Assembly (NCBI RefSeq): GCF_003144405.1 | Contig: NZ_PENW01000005.1 | Coordinates: forward strand, 1-64,000 | Direction: 5' to 3' | From: Proteus cibi | GTDB lineage: Bacteria > Pseudomonadota > Gammaproteobacteria > Enterobacterales > Enterobacteriaceae | Length of the DNA: 64,000 nt | The notes under the pieces: generated by a model | Seen by the model: only the letters and a program-made list of their open reading frames with translations | Database searches by the model: none | What the model was told of the DNA's origin: nothing | In this document: one piece after another, positions 19,570-28,871 of the stretch | Layout of the letters: every line of letters begins with the position of its first letter | Numbering within the stretch: position 1 is the first letter of the stretch | Made by a program: the position numbers and the translations under genes

Positions 19570-20085
19570 TTAGATATGTAGCTCTTTTAAAGTCTCTTCA
19601 GGCAGTGCTAATTCATCGTTATGATTAATACCAATACGATGAGATAAAATATCTCGTGCGATATCTTGTGCTTCTGTCAGAGAGTGCATTTCATAGGTAC
19701 CACATTGGTACACATTCAGTTCTGGGATATGGTTTTGATCTTTTACTTTCAACACATCTTCCATTGCCGCTTTCCACGCATTAGCGACACGTTGCTCTTC
19801 AGGTTGCCCAATTAGGCTCATGTAGAAGCCTGTACGGCATCCCATTGGGGAAATATCAATTATCTCAACACCATTACCATTAAGATGGTTACGCATAAAT
19901 CCAGCGAATAAATGCTCCAGAGTATGGATACCTTTCTCAGGCATGGCTTTTTTATTTGGCACAGTAAAACGTAAATCAAATACCGTGATGGTATCACCTG
20001 ATGGCGTTTTCATTGTTTTAGCAATGCGTACAGCAGGTGCTGACATACGTGTATGATCAACAGTAAAGCTATCCAATAAAGGCAT
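19570..20085 (-). CDS. luxS: S-ribosylhomocysteine lyase LuxS
   Basis: Cleaves S-ribosylhomocysteine to homocysteine and DPD, the precursor of autoinducer-2; part of the activated methyl cycle. 171 aa. Fe/Zn ligands are in [10 protein letters not shown] (His54, His58) and near [10 protein letters not shown] (Cys about 128). The start [14 protein letters not shown] is the family N-terminus; AGGAGG ribosome site just upstream. MicA is encoded divergently directly upstream, as in enterobacteria. Confidence 0.97.
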   Translation of the reverse strand: MPLLDSFTVDHTRMSAPAVRIAKTMKTPSGDTITVFDLRFTVPNKKAMPEKGIHTLEHLFAGFMRNHLNGNGVEIIDISPMGCRTGFYMSLIGQPEEQRVANAWKAAMEDVLKVKDQNHIPELNVYQCGTYEMHSLTEAQDIARDILSHRIGINHNDELALPEETLKELHI

Positions 20086-20128
20086 AAAAAACCTCCTAAG
20101 AAAAATTTAAATATTTTTAAGAAAAAAT

Positions 20129-20156
20129 GAAACTTTCTGCAAGTAGCTCGGTCTTA
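20129..20156 (+). promoter_or_regulatory. Sigma-E promoter of micA
   Basis: GAAACTT (20129-20135), a 15-bp spacer and GTCTTA (20151-20156) resemble the RpoE consensus GGAACTT/GTCTAA. The predicted start is six bases on, at the first base of the MicA-like sequence. Confidence 0.72.
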
Positions 20157-20161
20157 GTAAT

Positions 20162-20237
20162 GAATACGCGCAAATTGTTATCATCCCTATTTCTCTATAG
20201 AATTTTTTAGCCACACAAATTTTAGTGTGGCTTTTTT
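20162..20237 (+). ncRNA. micA: MicA small RNA
   Basis: About 76 nt between luxS and gshA, opposite to luxS, the position MicA holds in E. coli. The 5' part has CGCGCAAATTGTTATCATCC, nearly identical to the E. coli ompA-pairing segment. The 3' end is an intrinsic terminator AGCCACAC/GTGTGGCT plus T6, active only in the + direction. A sigma-E-type promoter lies immediately upstream. In E. coli this Hfq-dependent RNA represses OmpA and other envelope mRNAs under envelope stress; the target set here is inferred. Confidence 0.87.
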
Positions 20238-20247
20238 CTATCTAAGT

Positions 20248-21828
20248 TTAGGAAGCCACGTTATCAGTACTTGTCCCCGCATGGATCTTCAAATACTCGT
20301 CAAAAGAAATGGTATCACTCTTTTCTAACTCTTCTTGACGTTTTATAGATGAAATTCTCTCATGATCAAAAGCTTCATCGGTTAACGTTTCATAAGGTGT
20401 TTTAATTAATTCTTGGTAATATTCTTCAGCTAAAGACAAGCCGAAACCACCAATGCCTTGCGTTTTAATTTTATCTAAAAGTCTGCCAGAGAAAGTTAAT
20501 TCAGGATTATCGAACATTTCTTCTAACTTAACGCAAACTTCCATATATTGAGTGCCTGAGCAACAATCGAGAACATTAGCGACACGTTCTAAATCAGCAA
20601 ATAAGGCTTTACCAACTTGCGCGAGTGGCTCTTTTCTTTCACCACAACCCATTCCAATAACTTGACCAGGCTTACGCCCTTCTAGAATAACGTTATTCCA
20701 ATTTGAACGGCAGCACGCTAATTCAGAGGCACTCATTTCTGGCGCATCCGCTAATACACACCAGATCAAGAATAAATCAAGGAAACGAATTTGAGTTTCG
20801 TCAACACCAATTGGCGTAAATGGATTGATATCAAGTGAGCGAACTTCAATATATTCAATACCGCCACGTAATAACGCATCAGAAGGTGATTCATCCCCCT
20901 TAACCACACGTTTAGGTCGAATAGGCGCATAAAGTTCATTTTCAATCTGCAACACATTGGTGTTTAACTGAATATACTTACCGTCTTTGTTAACACCTAA
21001 TTTAGCAAACTCTTCAGAAGGCTTATGAATCGCTTTTTTCAAGCCTTTGACATAAGTTTCAAGATGATTAAAGGTGATATCGAGATCGCTTTGAGATTTA
21101 TTGGTATATCCTAAATCACTTAAACGTAATGAAGTTGCATAAGGTAAGAACTTCGCTCCTTTAGGCGTACTTTCAAATGGTAAATTTGTTTCTCTCCCTT
21201 TTAAGAAAGATCCACAAATTGCCGGTGATGCACCAAAGAAGAATGGAATGATCCAGCCAAAGCGATAGTAATTTCGAATAAGACGTAAATAACCGTCAGA
21301 AATCACCTCTTTCCCACTCTCTTCATCTTTTACATTTGCCCATGCTTGCCAAAATTCGATAGGCAGTGAGAAATTATAATGCACACCTGAAATAGTTTGC
21401 ATTAACGCGCCATAACGATTTTTAAGTCCTTCACGGTAGAGTGTTTTAAAACGCCCAACATTAGATGTGCCAAATTGAGCCAGCGTAATCTTATCTTCCG
21501 CTTCAATAAAGCAAGGCATACTCATAGGCCACATACGTTCATTATCTAAGTGACGTGCTGTATAGCGATGTAAATCACCTAAAAAATGCAAGGTATGTGC
21601 AATGTTGTCATCAACAGGTGTTATAAACTCTAATAGAGATTCGGCAAAATCCGTTGTGATCCATTTATGAGTTAACGATTTCCCTAATGATAGAGGGTGC
21701 TCTGTTGATGCTAAATTGCCTTCTGGCGTAACTCTTAAAGTTTCACGCTCTATACCACGGTGGATGCCACATAAAACTTTAGGGTGTGCTTCCAACCAAG
21801 AAAGCGCTTTTGATACGTCCGGGATCAA
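20248..21828 (-). CDS. gshA: Glutamate-cysteine ligase GshA
   Basis: First step of glutathione synthesis: ATP-dependent joining of Glu and Cys. 526 aa, slightly longer than the E. coli enzyme (518). Family runs include GIERETLRV near 24-32, the [11 protein letters not shown] segment, GVHYNFS and [13 protein letters not shown] at 21828 preceded by GGGAGGTC. The second enzyme, gshB, starts at the far right of the window. It lies between MicA and the tRNA array. Confidence 0.97.
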   Translation of the reverse strand: MIPDVSKALSWLEAHPKVLCGIHRGIERETLRVTPEGNLASTEHPLSLGKSLTHKWITTDFAESLLEFITPVDDNIAHTLHFLGDLHRYTARHLDNERMWPMSMPCFIEAEDKITLAQFGTSNVGRFKTLYREGLKNRYGALMQTISGVHYNFSLPIEFWQAWANVKDEESGKEVISDGYLRLIRNYYRFGWIIPFFFGASPAICGSFLKGRETNLPFESTPKGAKFLPYATSLRLSDLGYTNKSQSDLDITFNHLETYVKGLKKAIHKPSEEFAKLGVNKDGKYIQLNTNVLQIENELYAPIRPKRVVKGDESPSDALLRGGIEYIEVRSLDINPFTPIGVDETQIRFLDLFLIWCVLADAPEMSASELACCRSNWNNVILEGRKPGQVIGMGCGERKEPLAQVGKALFADLERVANVLDCCSGTQYMEVCVKLEEMFDNPELTFSGRLLDKIKTQGIGGFGLSLAEEYYQELIKTPYETLTDEAFDHERISSIKRQEELEKSDTISFDEYLKIHAGTSTDNVAS

Positions 21829-21980
21829 AGGTGACCTCCCGTGTTGATTGATGTTAGTAAATAGATGGGAGTTACTTTATCGCAAAGTCACGAAATTGTC
21901 GCTGATTAGATGATGTTAGCATTGTTAGTTGATGCTAAACAGAAGCGTTATATTATGAGAAATTATAGAATAGTAGAAAG

Positions 21981-22010
21981 CAAAAAGCCCCGCTATTAGC
22001 GAGGCTTTTA
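21981..22010 (-). terminator. Terminator of the tRNA array
   Basis: GCCTCGCT/AGCGGGGC stem (minus strand) with a short ATA loop, followed by TTTTTG. It lies just past the last tRNA-Arg gene. Confidence 0.85.
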
Positions 22011-22013
22011 ATA

Positions 22014-22090
22014 TGGTGCATCCTGGAGGATTCGAACCTCCGACCGCTCGGTTCGTAGCCGAGTACTCTATCCAGCTGAGCTAAGGATGC
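22014..22090 (-). tRNA. tRNA-Arg(ACG), copy 1 (most distal)
   Basis: 77 nt including an encoded CCA. The anticodon loop CTACGAA gives ACG, read as ICG after A34 deamination. Sequence matches the E. coli argVYZQ type. Its body and the following 50-bp spacer are identical to the next unit. Confidence 0.97.
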
Positions 22091-22140
22091 AGGTCTGACA
22101 TTTTGCTAGAAATACTCAAACTAAGATATCTAATAAAAGA

Positions 22141-22217
22141 TGGTGCATCCTGGAGGATTCGAACCTCCGACCGCTCGGTTCGTAGCCGAGTACTCTATCC
22201 AGCTGAGCTAAGGATGC
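22141..22217 (-). tRNA. tRNA-Arg(ACG), copy 2
   Basis: 77 nt with encoded CCA and anticodon ACG; identical to copy 1. The 50-bp spacers on both sides are identical. Confidence 0.97.
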
Positions 22218-22267
22218 AGGTCTGACATTTTGCTAGAAATACTCAAACTAAGATATCTAATAAAAGA

Positions 22268-22344
22268 TGGTGCATCCTGGAGGATTCGAACCTCCGACCG
22301 CTCGGTTCGTAGCCGAGTACTCTATCCAGCTGAGCTAAGGATGC
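22268..22344 (-). tRNA. tRNA-Arg(ACG), copy 3
   Basis: 77 nt with encoded CCA and anticodon ACG. The spacer to copy 4 (55 bp) is unrelated to the duplicated spacer. Confidence 0.97.
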
Positions 22345-22399
22345 ATCGTAGTTATCTTTCTAGCCACTCATATTGCAATTGGCAATCTGAGTAATGAGA

Positions 22400-22476
22400 T
22401 GGTGCATCCTGGAGGATTCGAACCTCCGACCGCTCGGTTCGTAGCCGAGTACTCTATCCAGCTGAGCTAAGGATGC
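22400..22476 (-). tRNA. tRNA-Arg(ACG), copy 4
   Basis: 77 nt with encoded CCA and anticodon ACG. It lies downstream of an internal terminator-like hairpin in the array. Confidence 0.97.
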
Positions 22477-22531
22477 GCCGTTTTAATACTTTACGCTTTT
22501 AATGCAAATTATTCACCATTTGCACCAAAAT

Positions 22532-22558
22532 AAAAACCCCATACATTAATCATGGGGT
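22532..22558 (-). terminator. Intrinsic terminator inside the tRNA array
   Basis: On the minus strand ACCCCAT/ATGGGGT with a 9-nt loop is followed by TTTTATTTT. It lies between tRNA-Arg copy 5 and copy 4, so only tRNA-Ser and one tRNA-Arg would precede it. Confidence 0.72.
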
Positions 22559-22565
22559 TGGAATA

Positions 22566-22642
22566 TGGTGCATCCTGGAGGATTCGAACCTCCGACCGCT
22601 CGGTTCGTAGCCGAGTACTCTATCCAGCTGAGCTAAGGATGC
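22566..22642 (-). tRNA. tRNA-Arg(ACG), copy 5 (promoter-proximal)
   Basis: 77 nt with encoded CCA and anticodon ACG. It lies 9 bp downstream of tRNA-Ser, so the two are processed from one transcript. Confidence 0.97.
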
Positions 22643-22651
22643 AAATCTAAA

Positions 22652-22744
22652 TGGCGGTGAGAGAGGGATTCGAACCCTCGATGCAGCTTTTGACCGCATA
22701 CTCCCTTAGCAGGGGAGCGCCTTCAGCCTCTCGGCCATCTCACC
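22652..22744 (-). tRNA. serV: tRNA-Ser(GCT)
   Basis: 93 nt with encoded CCA and a long variable arm typical of class II tRNA. The anticodon loop CTGCTAA gives GCT, reading AGC/AGU. First gene of the array, as serV is in E. coli. Confidence 0.96.
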
Positions 22745-22801
22745 ATATTTAGAACCACTCGAAGAAGTTCTTACTGAACATCTCGTCTCTGTGTGGCGCA
22801 C

Positions 22802-22829
22802 ATATTACTTTCTCAGCCTAAGAAGTCAA
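22802..22829 (-). promoter_or_regulatory. Promoter of the tRNA-Ser/tRNA-Arg array
   Basis: On the minus strand TTGACT (22824-22829), 16 bp, TAATAT (22802-22807), then the GC-rich discriminator GTGCGCC typical of stringent stable-RNA promoters. It lies about 50 bp before the mature tRNA-Ser. Confidence 0.72.
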
Positions 22830-23134
22830 ACAATTTTTCTCAACTTTTTACGAATATACGTTTGTTTGAACACTTCACAAACAAACTGATGCGTTTATCA
22901 TCAAGATTGGCTAAAAAAGTTCTAAACACAATGATATCGCTGATGAAAAATCATTCAAGTATTTTATTCTCTTAGTAAATAAATTAATTCACACATCAAA
23001 TAATTGTGAAGCGAATGATTAGAGGTAAAAAGACTTTCAATTCTGTCAATCAGAATAAACGGATAGTGCAATAATAAATACAGCTCAAGGAGAGCAAAGA
23101 TAGGAACAAAGAAGGGAATCAAAAGTCTTATAAA

Positions 23135-23170
23135 GAGAAAAGCGCCCAAACCCGGCAAAAGTGTGGACGC
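23135..23170 (-). terminator. Probable terminator of csrA
   Basis: On the minus strand GCGTCCA/TGGGCGC (one G-T pair) with a 15-nt loop, followed by TTTTCTC. It lies about 40 bp past the csrA stop. Confidence 0.6.
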
Positions 23171-23209
23171 TTACGAATGAATTGTAACTAACTAAAAATG
23201 GGATCTGAT

Positions 23210-23398
23210 TTAGTAGTTATCAGTAGGCTGAGTTTTCTCGGCCTGAATTCGTTGATAGATCTCTTCACGATGGACTGATACTTCTTTGGGTGCATTTACG
23301 CCAATCCGTACCTGATTACCTTTAACCCCTAAAACGGTTACGGTCACATCATCGCCTATCATAAGCGTTTCACCAACTCGACGAGTTAGAATAAGCAT
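23210..23398 (-). CDS. csrA: Carbon storage regulator CsrA
   Basis: Homodimeric RNA-binding protein that binds GGA motifs in mRNA leaders and controls carbon flux, motility and biofilm formation. 62 aa; the sequence [18 protein letters not shown] is diagnostic. RNA contacts expected at Arg6-Arg7 and Arg44. Ribosome site AAGGAG lies directly upstream of the ATG. Gene order alaS-csrA-tRNA-Ser-tRNA-Arg is the enterobacterial one. Confidence 0.98.
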
Positions 23399-23567
23399 TC
23401 TTTGCTCCTTGAAAATTTACAAGAGTCGGGTCTCTAGAATTTCCCGGCCATTATCCATCATACATTGTCAATTCGTATAATCATTATTTATCACAAGTCA
23501 CTTATACTTCATAACAAAATATAAATTTAGTGATTGATTATTTAACGGATTATCAATATCTCTATAA

Positions 23568-23606
23568 GGCGTTATCCCTATATAAACAGGGATAGCGCCT
23601 TTTTTC
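23568..23606 (+). terminator. Terminator-like hairpin between alaS and csrA
   Basis: AAGGCG-TATCCCT...AGGGATA-CGCCTT strong stem. The run of six T follows on the + strand; on the minus strand the tail is TTATAGAG. It may end alaS transcripts imperfectly or terminate an unannotated + strand RNA. Confidence 0.6.
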
Positions 23607-23619
23607 AGGTTGCTATCGC

Positions 23620-26247
23620 TTACAGATGCGATTCAACCCACTCGTCAACACTTGCCAAAGCTGCTGGTAAGGCTTCAACATCAGTACCACCAGCTTGAGC
23701 CATATCAGGGCGACCGCCACCTTTACCGCCAATTTGCTGTGCTACAAAACTAATTAGCTCACCCGCTTTAACTTTAGCAGTTAAATCTTTAGTGACCCCA
23801 ACAATTAAGCTCACTTTACCATCAGAAATAGTAGAAAGCACAATAATTGCAGAACCTAATTGATTTTTTAAATCATCAACCATTGTTCTTAACATTTTTG
23901 GCTCAACACCATTAAGCTCACGAACTAAAAGTTTGATACCTTTCACGTTTTTAGCTTGGCCACCTAAAGAGGAACTCTCTTGGGCAGCTTGCTGATCTTT
24001 TAGTTGTTGGAGTTCTTTTTCTAATAAACGATGTTTTTCTTGGACAGTTTTGATTCTTTCGACCAAGTTTGTACCATCACTTTTTAGAACCTGTGCAACA
24101 AGAGAAATAAGATCTGATTGCTCATGAATGCTCTCAATTGCAGCAACCCCCGTAATCGCCTCAATACGACGAATACCGGCTGCTGTACCTGATTCACTGA
24201 CAATGCGGAATAAACCAATATCCCCCGTTCTAGAAGCGTGAGTACCACCGCAAAGCTCAGTAGAGAAGTCACCCATAGTTAAAACACGAACGCGTTCGTC
24301 GTACTTTTCACCAAAGAGTGCCATCGCACCTTTTTCTTTCGCATCTTCAAGATCCATTAACTCAGTGACAACCGGTGAGTTCAGACGAATTTGCGCATTT
24401 ACAATATCTTCAATTTCTCGTAATTGTTCTGGTTTAACGGCTTCAAAATGAGAAAAGTCAAAACGCAGATATTTATCGTTAACTAAAGAACCTTTTTGAG
24501 TCACATGCGTACCCAAAACTTGGCGCAATGCTGCATGTAATAAGTGCGTCGCAGAGTGATTTAAACGAATAGCATCACGACGAGTAATATCAATTGTGGC
24601 ATTGATTTTATGGTTAACAATAAATGACCCTACGTTAACTTTACCAATATGACCAATAGCTTTACCGTATTTTTGCGTATCTGTGACTTCGAACAAGCTA
24701 TCTTTACCCGTTAGAACACCTTTATCACCAACTTGACCGCCAGACTCTGCATAAAATGCGGTTTTATTTAAGAAGATAATACCTTCTTCGCCCGCTTTTA
24801 ATTCAGTGACTGATTGTCCGTTATGGAAAATAGCAGTAATGGTGCCCTGCTGTTCATCATGCTCATAACCGGAAAACTCACTGCGACTATCCACTTTGAT
24901 TAGACTATTATAGTCAGTACCGAAACCGCTGGATTCACGAGCACGTTTACGTTGCTCTTCCATCGCGACTTCAAAGCCTTTTTCATCAACTTTGATATTT
25001 CTTTCACGGCAAACATCCGCCGTTAAATCGAGAGGGAAACCATAAGTATCATAAAGACGGAAAGCCGTTTCACCAGGAAGAACGTCATCTGTTAATTGTG
25101 CAAGCTCTTCATCTAATAGTTGAAGACCACGTTCTAATGTACGAGCAAACTGCTCTTCTTCTGTTTTCAATACTTTTTCAACGATAGCTTGTTGACGTTT
25201 TAATTCTTCACCTGCTTCTGCCATAACTTCAATTAATGGAGCAACTAGCTTATAGAAGAAGGTATCTTTTGCGCCAAGCATATAACCATGACGTACTGCA
25301 CGACGAATAATACGACGTAACACGTAGCCACGACCTTCATTAGAAGGAATAACACCGTCGCAAATAAGGAATGAACAGGAACGAATATGGTCGGCAATAA
25401 CACGTAATGATTTATTACTTAAATCAGAAGCATGAGTTACTTTCGCGACTGATTCAATTAATGAACGGAATAAATCAATATCATAGTTAGAGTTTACATG
25501 CTGTAAAACAGCGGTAATACGCTCTAATCCCATACCAGTATCAACAGAAGGTTTTGGTAATGGGTCCATTGTACCGTCTGACTTACGGTTAAATTGCATG
25601 AAGACGATGTTCCAGATCTCAATATAGCGATCGCCGTCTTCTTCTGGTGATCCTGGAGGTCCCCCCCAAATATGGTCACCATGATCATAAAAGATTTCAG
25701 TACAAGGTCCACAAGGGCCTGTATCACCCATTTGCCAGAAGTTATCTGATGCAAATGGTGCACCTTTGTTATCACCAATACGGATTATTCTTTCTGCTGG
25801 AATACCAATTTCTTTATTCCAAATGTCATAAGCTTCATCATCTGTGGCATATACCGTTACCCAAAGTCTTTCTTTAGGTAAGTTGAACCACTCTTTGCTT
25901 GTTAATAATTCCCAAGCAAAATTGATTGCATCATGTTTGAAATAGTCACCAAAACTGAAATTACCTAGCATTTCAAAAAAGGTATGGTGACGAGCAGTAT
26001 AACCCACATTTTCTAAATCGTTATGTTTACCACCAGCGCGCACACAGCGTTGCGCGGTTGTCGCTCGGGAATAAGGTCTATTATCCAATCCAAGAAATAC
26101 ATCTTTGAATTGGTTCATCCCTGCGTTTGTAAACAGCAATGTTGGATCGTTATTTGGAACCAAAGAACTGCTAGGTACTATTTGATGTCCTTTAGTATGA
26201 AAAAAGTCGAGAAACGCCTGACGGATCTCAGCGGTGCTTTTGCTCAT
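23620..26247 (-). CDS. alaS: Alanine-tRNA ligase AlaS
   Basis: Charges tRNA-Ala. 875 aa, as in E. coli. Class II catalytic core at the N-terminus (motif 1-3 region, about 1-260), tRNA-recognition domain, then the editing domain with zinc motif HSATHLLH (about 565) and [13 protein letters not shown] (about 665). The C-terminal DHHA1/C-Ala domain ends in [15 protein letters not shown]. Start [16 protein letters not shown] is canonical. Confidence 0.98.
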   Translation of the reverse strand: MSKSTAEIRQAFLDFFHTKGHQIVPSSSLVPNNDPTLLFTNAGMNQFKDVFLGLDNRPYSRATTAQRCVRAGGKHNDLENVGYTARHHTFFEMLGNFSFGDYFKHDAINFAWELLTSKEWFNLPKERLWVTVYATDDEAYDIWNKEIGIPAERIIRIGDNKGAPFASDNFWQMGDTGPCGPCTEIFYDHGDHIWGGPPGSPEEDGDRYIEIWNIVFMQFNRKSDGTMDPLPKPSVDTGMGLERITAVLQHVNSNYDIDLFRSLIESVAKVTHASDLSNKSLRVIADHIRSCSFLICDGVIPSNEGRGYVLRRIIRRAVRHGYMLGAKDTFFYKLVAPLIEVMAEAGEELKRQQAIVEKVLKTEEEQFARTLERGLQLLDEELAQLTDDVLPGETAFRLYDTYGFPLDLTADVCRERNIKVDEKGFEVAMEEQRKRARESSGFGTDYNSLIKVDSRSEFSGYEHDEQQGTITAIFHNGQSVTELKAGEEGIIFLNKTAFYAESGGQVGDKGVLTGKDSLFEVTDTQKYGKAIGHIGKVNVGSFIVNHKINATIDITRRDAIRLNHSATHLLHAALRQVLGTHVTQKGSLVNDKYLRFDFSHFEAVKPEQLREIEDIVNAQIRLNSPVVTELMDLEDAKEKGAMALFGEKYDERVRVLTMGDFSTELCGGTHASRTGDIGLFRIVSESGTAAGIRRIEAITGVAAIESIHEQSDLISLVAQVLKSDGTNLVERIKTVQEKHRLLEKELQQLKDQQAAQESSSLGGQAKNVKGIKLLVRELNGVEPKMLRTMVDDLKNQLGSAIIVLSTISDGKVSLIVGVTKDLTAKVKAGELISFVAQQIGGKGGGRPDMAQAGGTDVEALPAALASVDEWVESHL

Positions 26248-26813
26248 AATTATCCCGAAATCAAGCTGGAAAAACAGAAATTAGAAATCTAGTTAGAGGA
26301 GGTTTACTGTTACCTCTACTTAGCCAACGAATACATAAGTAGGGATAAGATAGAATTTCTTCTGTCAGAAGTAAAACCCCCGATAAACTTATTCGTGTTG
26401 ACATTGTAAATCGTCTAGTTTTTTTCTGAAAGTGGGATTGTTATCTGAGAATGGGACTTTTCTCTATTTAAGAGCAATTATCTTGGGAAATGTTATCAAC
26501 GCAAAGTATTTTCATTTTGTAATTATTAAAAAGTATTTGTTATTAATGATTCTTTATAAGATTACTCTTTATACGTTTCTTTTCTCTGAATAATCGCTTT
26601 TTATCATAGTAACTAGTTATAAACACATAAGCATGATTACTTAAACAAGATATTAAGAGCACGATAACTTACTAAAATAAAAGCGCTTATCAGTATAAAG
26701 TTCATCTTATATCTCGACAAACCTTTAAATACTATTTAATTTAGATCCAAATATATTGAAGATATTTATCTTTATTTGTCAATTATTTATAATCTGGTTT
26801 AACCAGATCATAG

Positions 26814-26834
26814 TAATGATTCTTATTTGCATTA
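26814..26834 (-). promoter_or_regulatory. Fur-box-like sequence in the alaS/recA gap
   Basis: On the minus strand AATGCAAATAAGAATCATTA resembles Fur boxes of the GCAAATGAGAATCATT type. No iron-related gene is adjacent. It may be chance in AT-rich DNA or mark an unannotated transcript. Confidence 0.3.
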
Positions 26835-27016
26835 TTTATTAACAAAGATATATCACCAAAATTTCACTATATAAAATTTCATACAACTATAAAAAATAGA
26901 TTAGTAAAAAATATCGTTATATTAAATAAAGTAGTTTTAAAGGCTATTTTTCGTAGCAAGTAAACAAAATAAGACTAATTTTAATCCTCTTTTGAATAAA
27001 AAATAGGACATATAGC

Positions 27017-27047
27017 AAAAAGGAAGCCGTTTTAGAGCTTCCTTTTT
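27017..27047. terminator. Terminator downstream of recA
   Basis: AAAAAGGAAGC/GCTTCCTTTTT stem with a 9-nt loop and T-runs in both directions. It lies about 107 bp past the recA stop. Confidence 0.85.
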
Positions 27048-27153
27048 TAAGTGAGTTAAATCACATTAATTGACGAGTAGCTTACAGCTACGGTAACTGT
27101 AATATGTTTTAATACACAATCAACTTAGCAATTTAGATATAGGTAGAAAATTA

Positions 27154-28221
27154 TTATTCTGTTTCTTCAATATCTGTAGCATCATCGCTATTGTTAGTAA
27201 AATCAGCTGCACTAGTAAATTCGCCTGCATGATTTAATAACATTTCACGTAATTTAGTGTTTAACTCATCATACATTTCAGGGTGTTCTTTTAGGTAAGT
27301 TGTTGCATTGGCTTTACCTTGACCAATTTTCTCACCATTGTAGCTGTACCATGCGCCAGCTTTCTCTACCAATTTATGTTTAACACCTAAATCAATCAAT
27401 TCGCCAAAGGTATTGATACCTTCGCCATACATAATTTGGAATTCAGCTTGTTTAAAGGGTGCTGCAATTTTGTTTTTCACCACTTTAACGCGTGTTTCAC
27501 TACCAACAACTTCATCACCATTTTTAACAGAACCAATGCGACGAATATCTAAGCGAACTGATGCGTAGAATTTAAGTGCATTACCACCAGTTGTGGTTTC
27601 TGGATTACCAAACATAACACCGATTTTCATACGAATTTGGTTGATGAAAATAAGCAATGTGTTGGAGTTTTTCAGGTTACCCGCTAATTTACGCATAGCT
27701 TGGCTCATCATACGGGCAGCTAAACCAACATGCGAATCACCGATTTCACCTTCAATTTCTGCTTTTGGCGTTAAGGCAGCAACAGAGTCGACAACAATAA
27801 CATCAACAGCACCAGAACGAGATAATGCATCGCAAATTTCTAAGGCTTGTTCACCTGTGTCAGGCTGAGAACACAACAGGTTATCAATATCTACGCCTAG
27901 TTTTTTAGCATAGATAGGATCTAAAGCGTGCTCTGCATCGATGAACGCACAAATTTTGCCTTCACGTTGAGCAGCCGCAATAACTTGTAGTGTTAATGTT
28001 GTTTTACCTGAAGATTCTGGGCCATAGATTTCAACAATACGACCGCGAGGTAAACCACCAGCACCTAAAGCAACGTCTAATGATAAAGAACCCGTAGAGA
28101 TGGTTTCAACGTTCATGGAACGATCTTCGCCCAGACGCATGATAGACCCTTTACCAAATTGCTTTTCAATTTGACCAAGTGCTGCGGCCAATGCTTTTTG
28201 TTTGTTTTCATCAATAGCCAT
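27154..28221 (-). CDS. recA: Recombinase RecA
   Basis: Filament-forming ATPase for strand exchange, and coprotease for LexA cleavage in the SOS response. I start at ATG 28221 ([11 protein letters not shown]), giving 355 aa with the standard family N-terminus. Nine upstream codons to 28248 are not conserved. Walker [10 protein letters not shown] near 67-75, L1/L2 loops ([20 protein letters not shown]) and the acidic C-tail ([10 protein letters not shown]) are visible. A LexA-box promoter controls it. Confidence 0.98.
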   Translation of the reverse strand: MAIDENKQKALAAALGQIEKQFGKGSIMRLGEDRSMNVETISTGSLSLDVALGAGGLPRGRIVEIYGPESSGKTTLTLQVIAAAQREGKICAFIDAEHALDPIYAKKLGVDIDNLLCSQPDTGEQALEICDALSRSGAVDVIVVDSVAALTPKAEIEGEIGDSHVGLAARMMSQAMRKLAGNLKNSNTLLIFINQIRMKIGVMFGNPETTTGGNALKFYASVRLDIRRIGSVKNGDEVVGSETRVKVVKNKIAAPFKQAEFQIMYGEGINTFGELIDLGVKHKLVEKAGAWYSYNGEKIGQGKANATTYLKEHPEMYDELNTKLREMLLNHAGEFTSAADFTNNSDDATDIEETE

Positions 28222-28299
28222 GTTATCTCCCTCTGGGCAGTGAAGCATAAATATGGGTCACTACCATTAAAACGTATATGATTTTGCTTGTTGAAATTC

Positions 28300-28327
28300 A
28301 TTATACTGTATAATCATACAGCATCAA
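28300..28327 (-). promoter_or_regulatory. recA promoter with LexA (SOS) box in its spacer
   Basis: On the minus strand the -35 TTGATG (28322-28327) and -10 TATAAT (28300-28305) are separated by the 16-bp LexA core CTGTATGATTATACAG (28306-28321), which fits CTG-N10-CAG exactly. Repressor and polymerase would compete. The -35 starts 2 bp beyond the pncC stop. Confidence 0.92.
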
Positions 28328-28328
28328 G

Positions 28329-28835
28329 TTAATTATTAATAATTTCTTTAAGAATTGATTTTAAAGAAAAAATAACAGATTCAGCTCTTACGTGCTCTCG
28401 TGAACCACTGAATATACAGTGTTTTGCCGTCGTTTTAATGCCTGTTGGTGTTTTCATCGCAAAGCCAAACCAAACTAAACCAACGGGTTTTTCTTCACTA
28501 CCACCACCGGGTCCTGCAATACCGCTAACTGACACGGCAAAATCTGCATTAGCGGTTATCAGCGCTCCGTTAGCCATTTGAAGAACAACTTCCTTACTTA
28601 CTGCGCCGTATTTAAGCAAAGTTTGTTCATCCACACCTATCATTTCATGCTTTGCTTCATTGCTATAGGTTACAAAGCCACGATGATAATATTCAGAACT
28701 TCCTGCAATATCAGTGATAACTTTCGCAATCCATCCGCCAGTGCAAGATTCAGCCGTTGTTATCGTACTCTTTTTTTCAAGTAACGCTTTACCCACCTGA
28801 ATACTTAGGCGGGTCATTTCATCGTAATTTATCAT
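28329..28835 (-). CDS. pncC: Nicotinamide-nucleotide amidase PncC
   Basis: Deamidates NMN to nicotinate mononucleotide, feeding NAD recycling. A CinA C-terminal domain fills the 168 aa: TTAESCTGGWIAKVITDIAGSS at the N-terminal side and VSGIAGPGGGSEEKPVGLVW. Encoded directly upstream of recA, as ygaD/pncC is in E. coli. The recA promoter begins right after its stop. Confidence 0.93.
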   Translation of the reverse strand: MINYDEMTRLSIQVGKALLEKKSTITTAESCTGGWIAKVITDIAGSSEYYHRGFVTYSNEAKHEMIGVDEQTLLKYGAVSKEVVLQMANGALITANADFAVSVSGIAGPGGGSEEKPVGLVWFGFAMKTPTGIKTTAKHCIFSGSREHVRAESVIFSLKSILKEIINN

Positions 28836-28871
28836 TAAGGTTCATCTAACCTCTATTCTAAATCTCACTGT

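Larger units (their letters stand above)
22014..22267 (-). repeat. Exact tandem duplication of a 127-bp tRNA-Arg plus spacer unit
   Basis: 22014-22140 and 22141-22267 are identical base for base: 77 bp of tRNA plus a 50-bp spacer beginning AGGTCTGACATTTTG. The other spacers in the array differ, so this duplication is recent or maintained by conversion. Confidence 0.93.
22745..23209. other. Intergenic region tRNA-Ser/csrA
   Basis: 465 bp with the tRNA promoter at one end and the csrA terminator at the other. No supported protein gene; short frames lack ribosome sites and run over the promoter. Confidence 0.65.
26248..27153. other. Long AT-rich gap between alaS and recA; recX absent
   Basis: About 900 bp with no supported gene. 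In E. coli recX lies here between recA and alaS; no reading frame of the expected size or motifs is present. Visible items are the alaS leader with an AGAGG/CCTCT hairpin near 26292-26318 and a perfect palindrome at 26791-26810. There is also a Fur-like sequence at 26814-26834 and the recA terminator at the end. Confidence 0.7.

Noticed and set aside
22793-22975. 60-aa + strand frame near tRNA-Ser
   Set aside because: Starts at a GTG within the tRNA promoter and discriminator; no ribosome site.
26637-26705. 22-codon hydrophobic frame (MNFILISAFILVSYRALN...) in the alaS/recA gap
   Set aside because: Could encode a tiny membrane protein, but the ribosome site is weak and AT-rich DNA gives such frames by chance.
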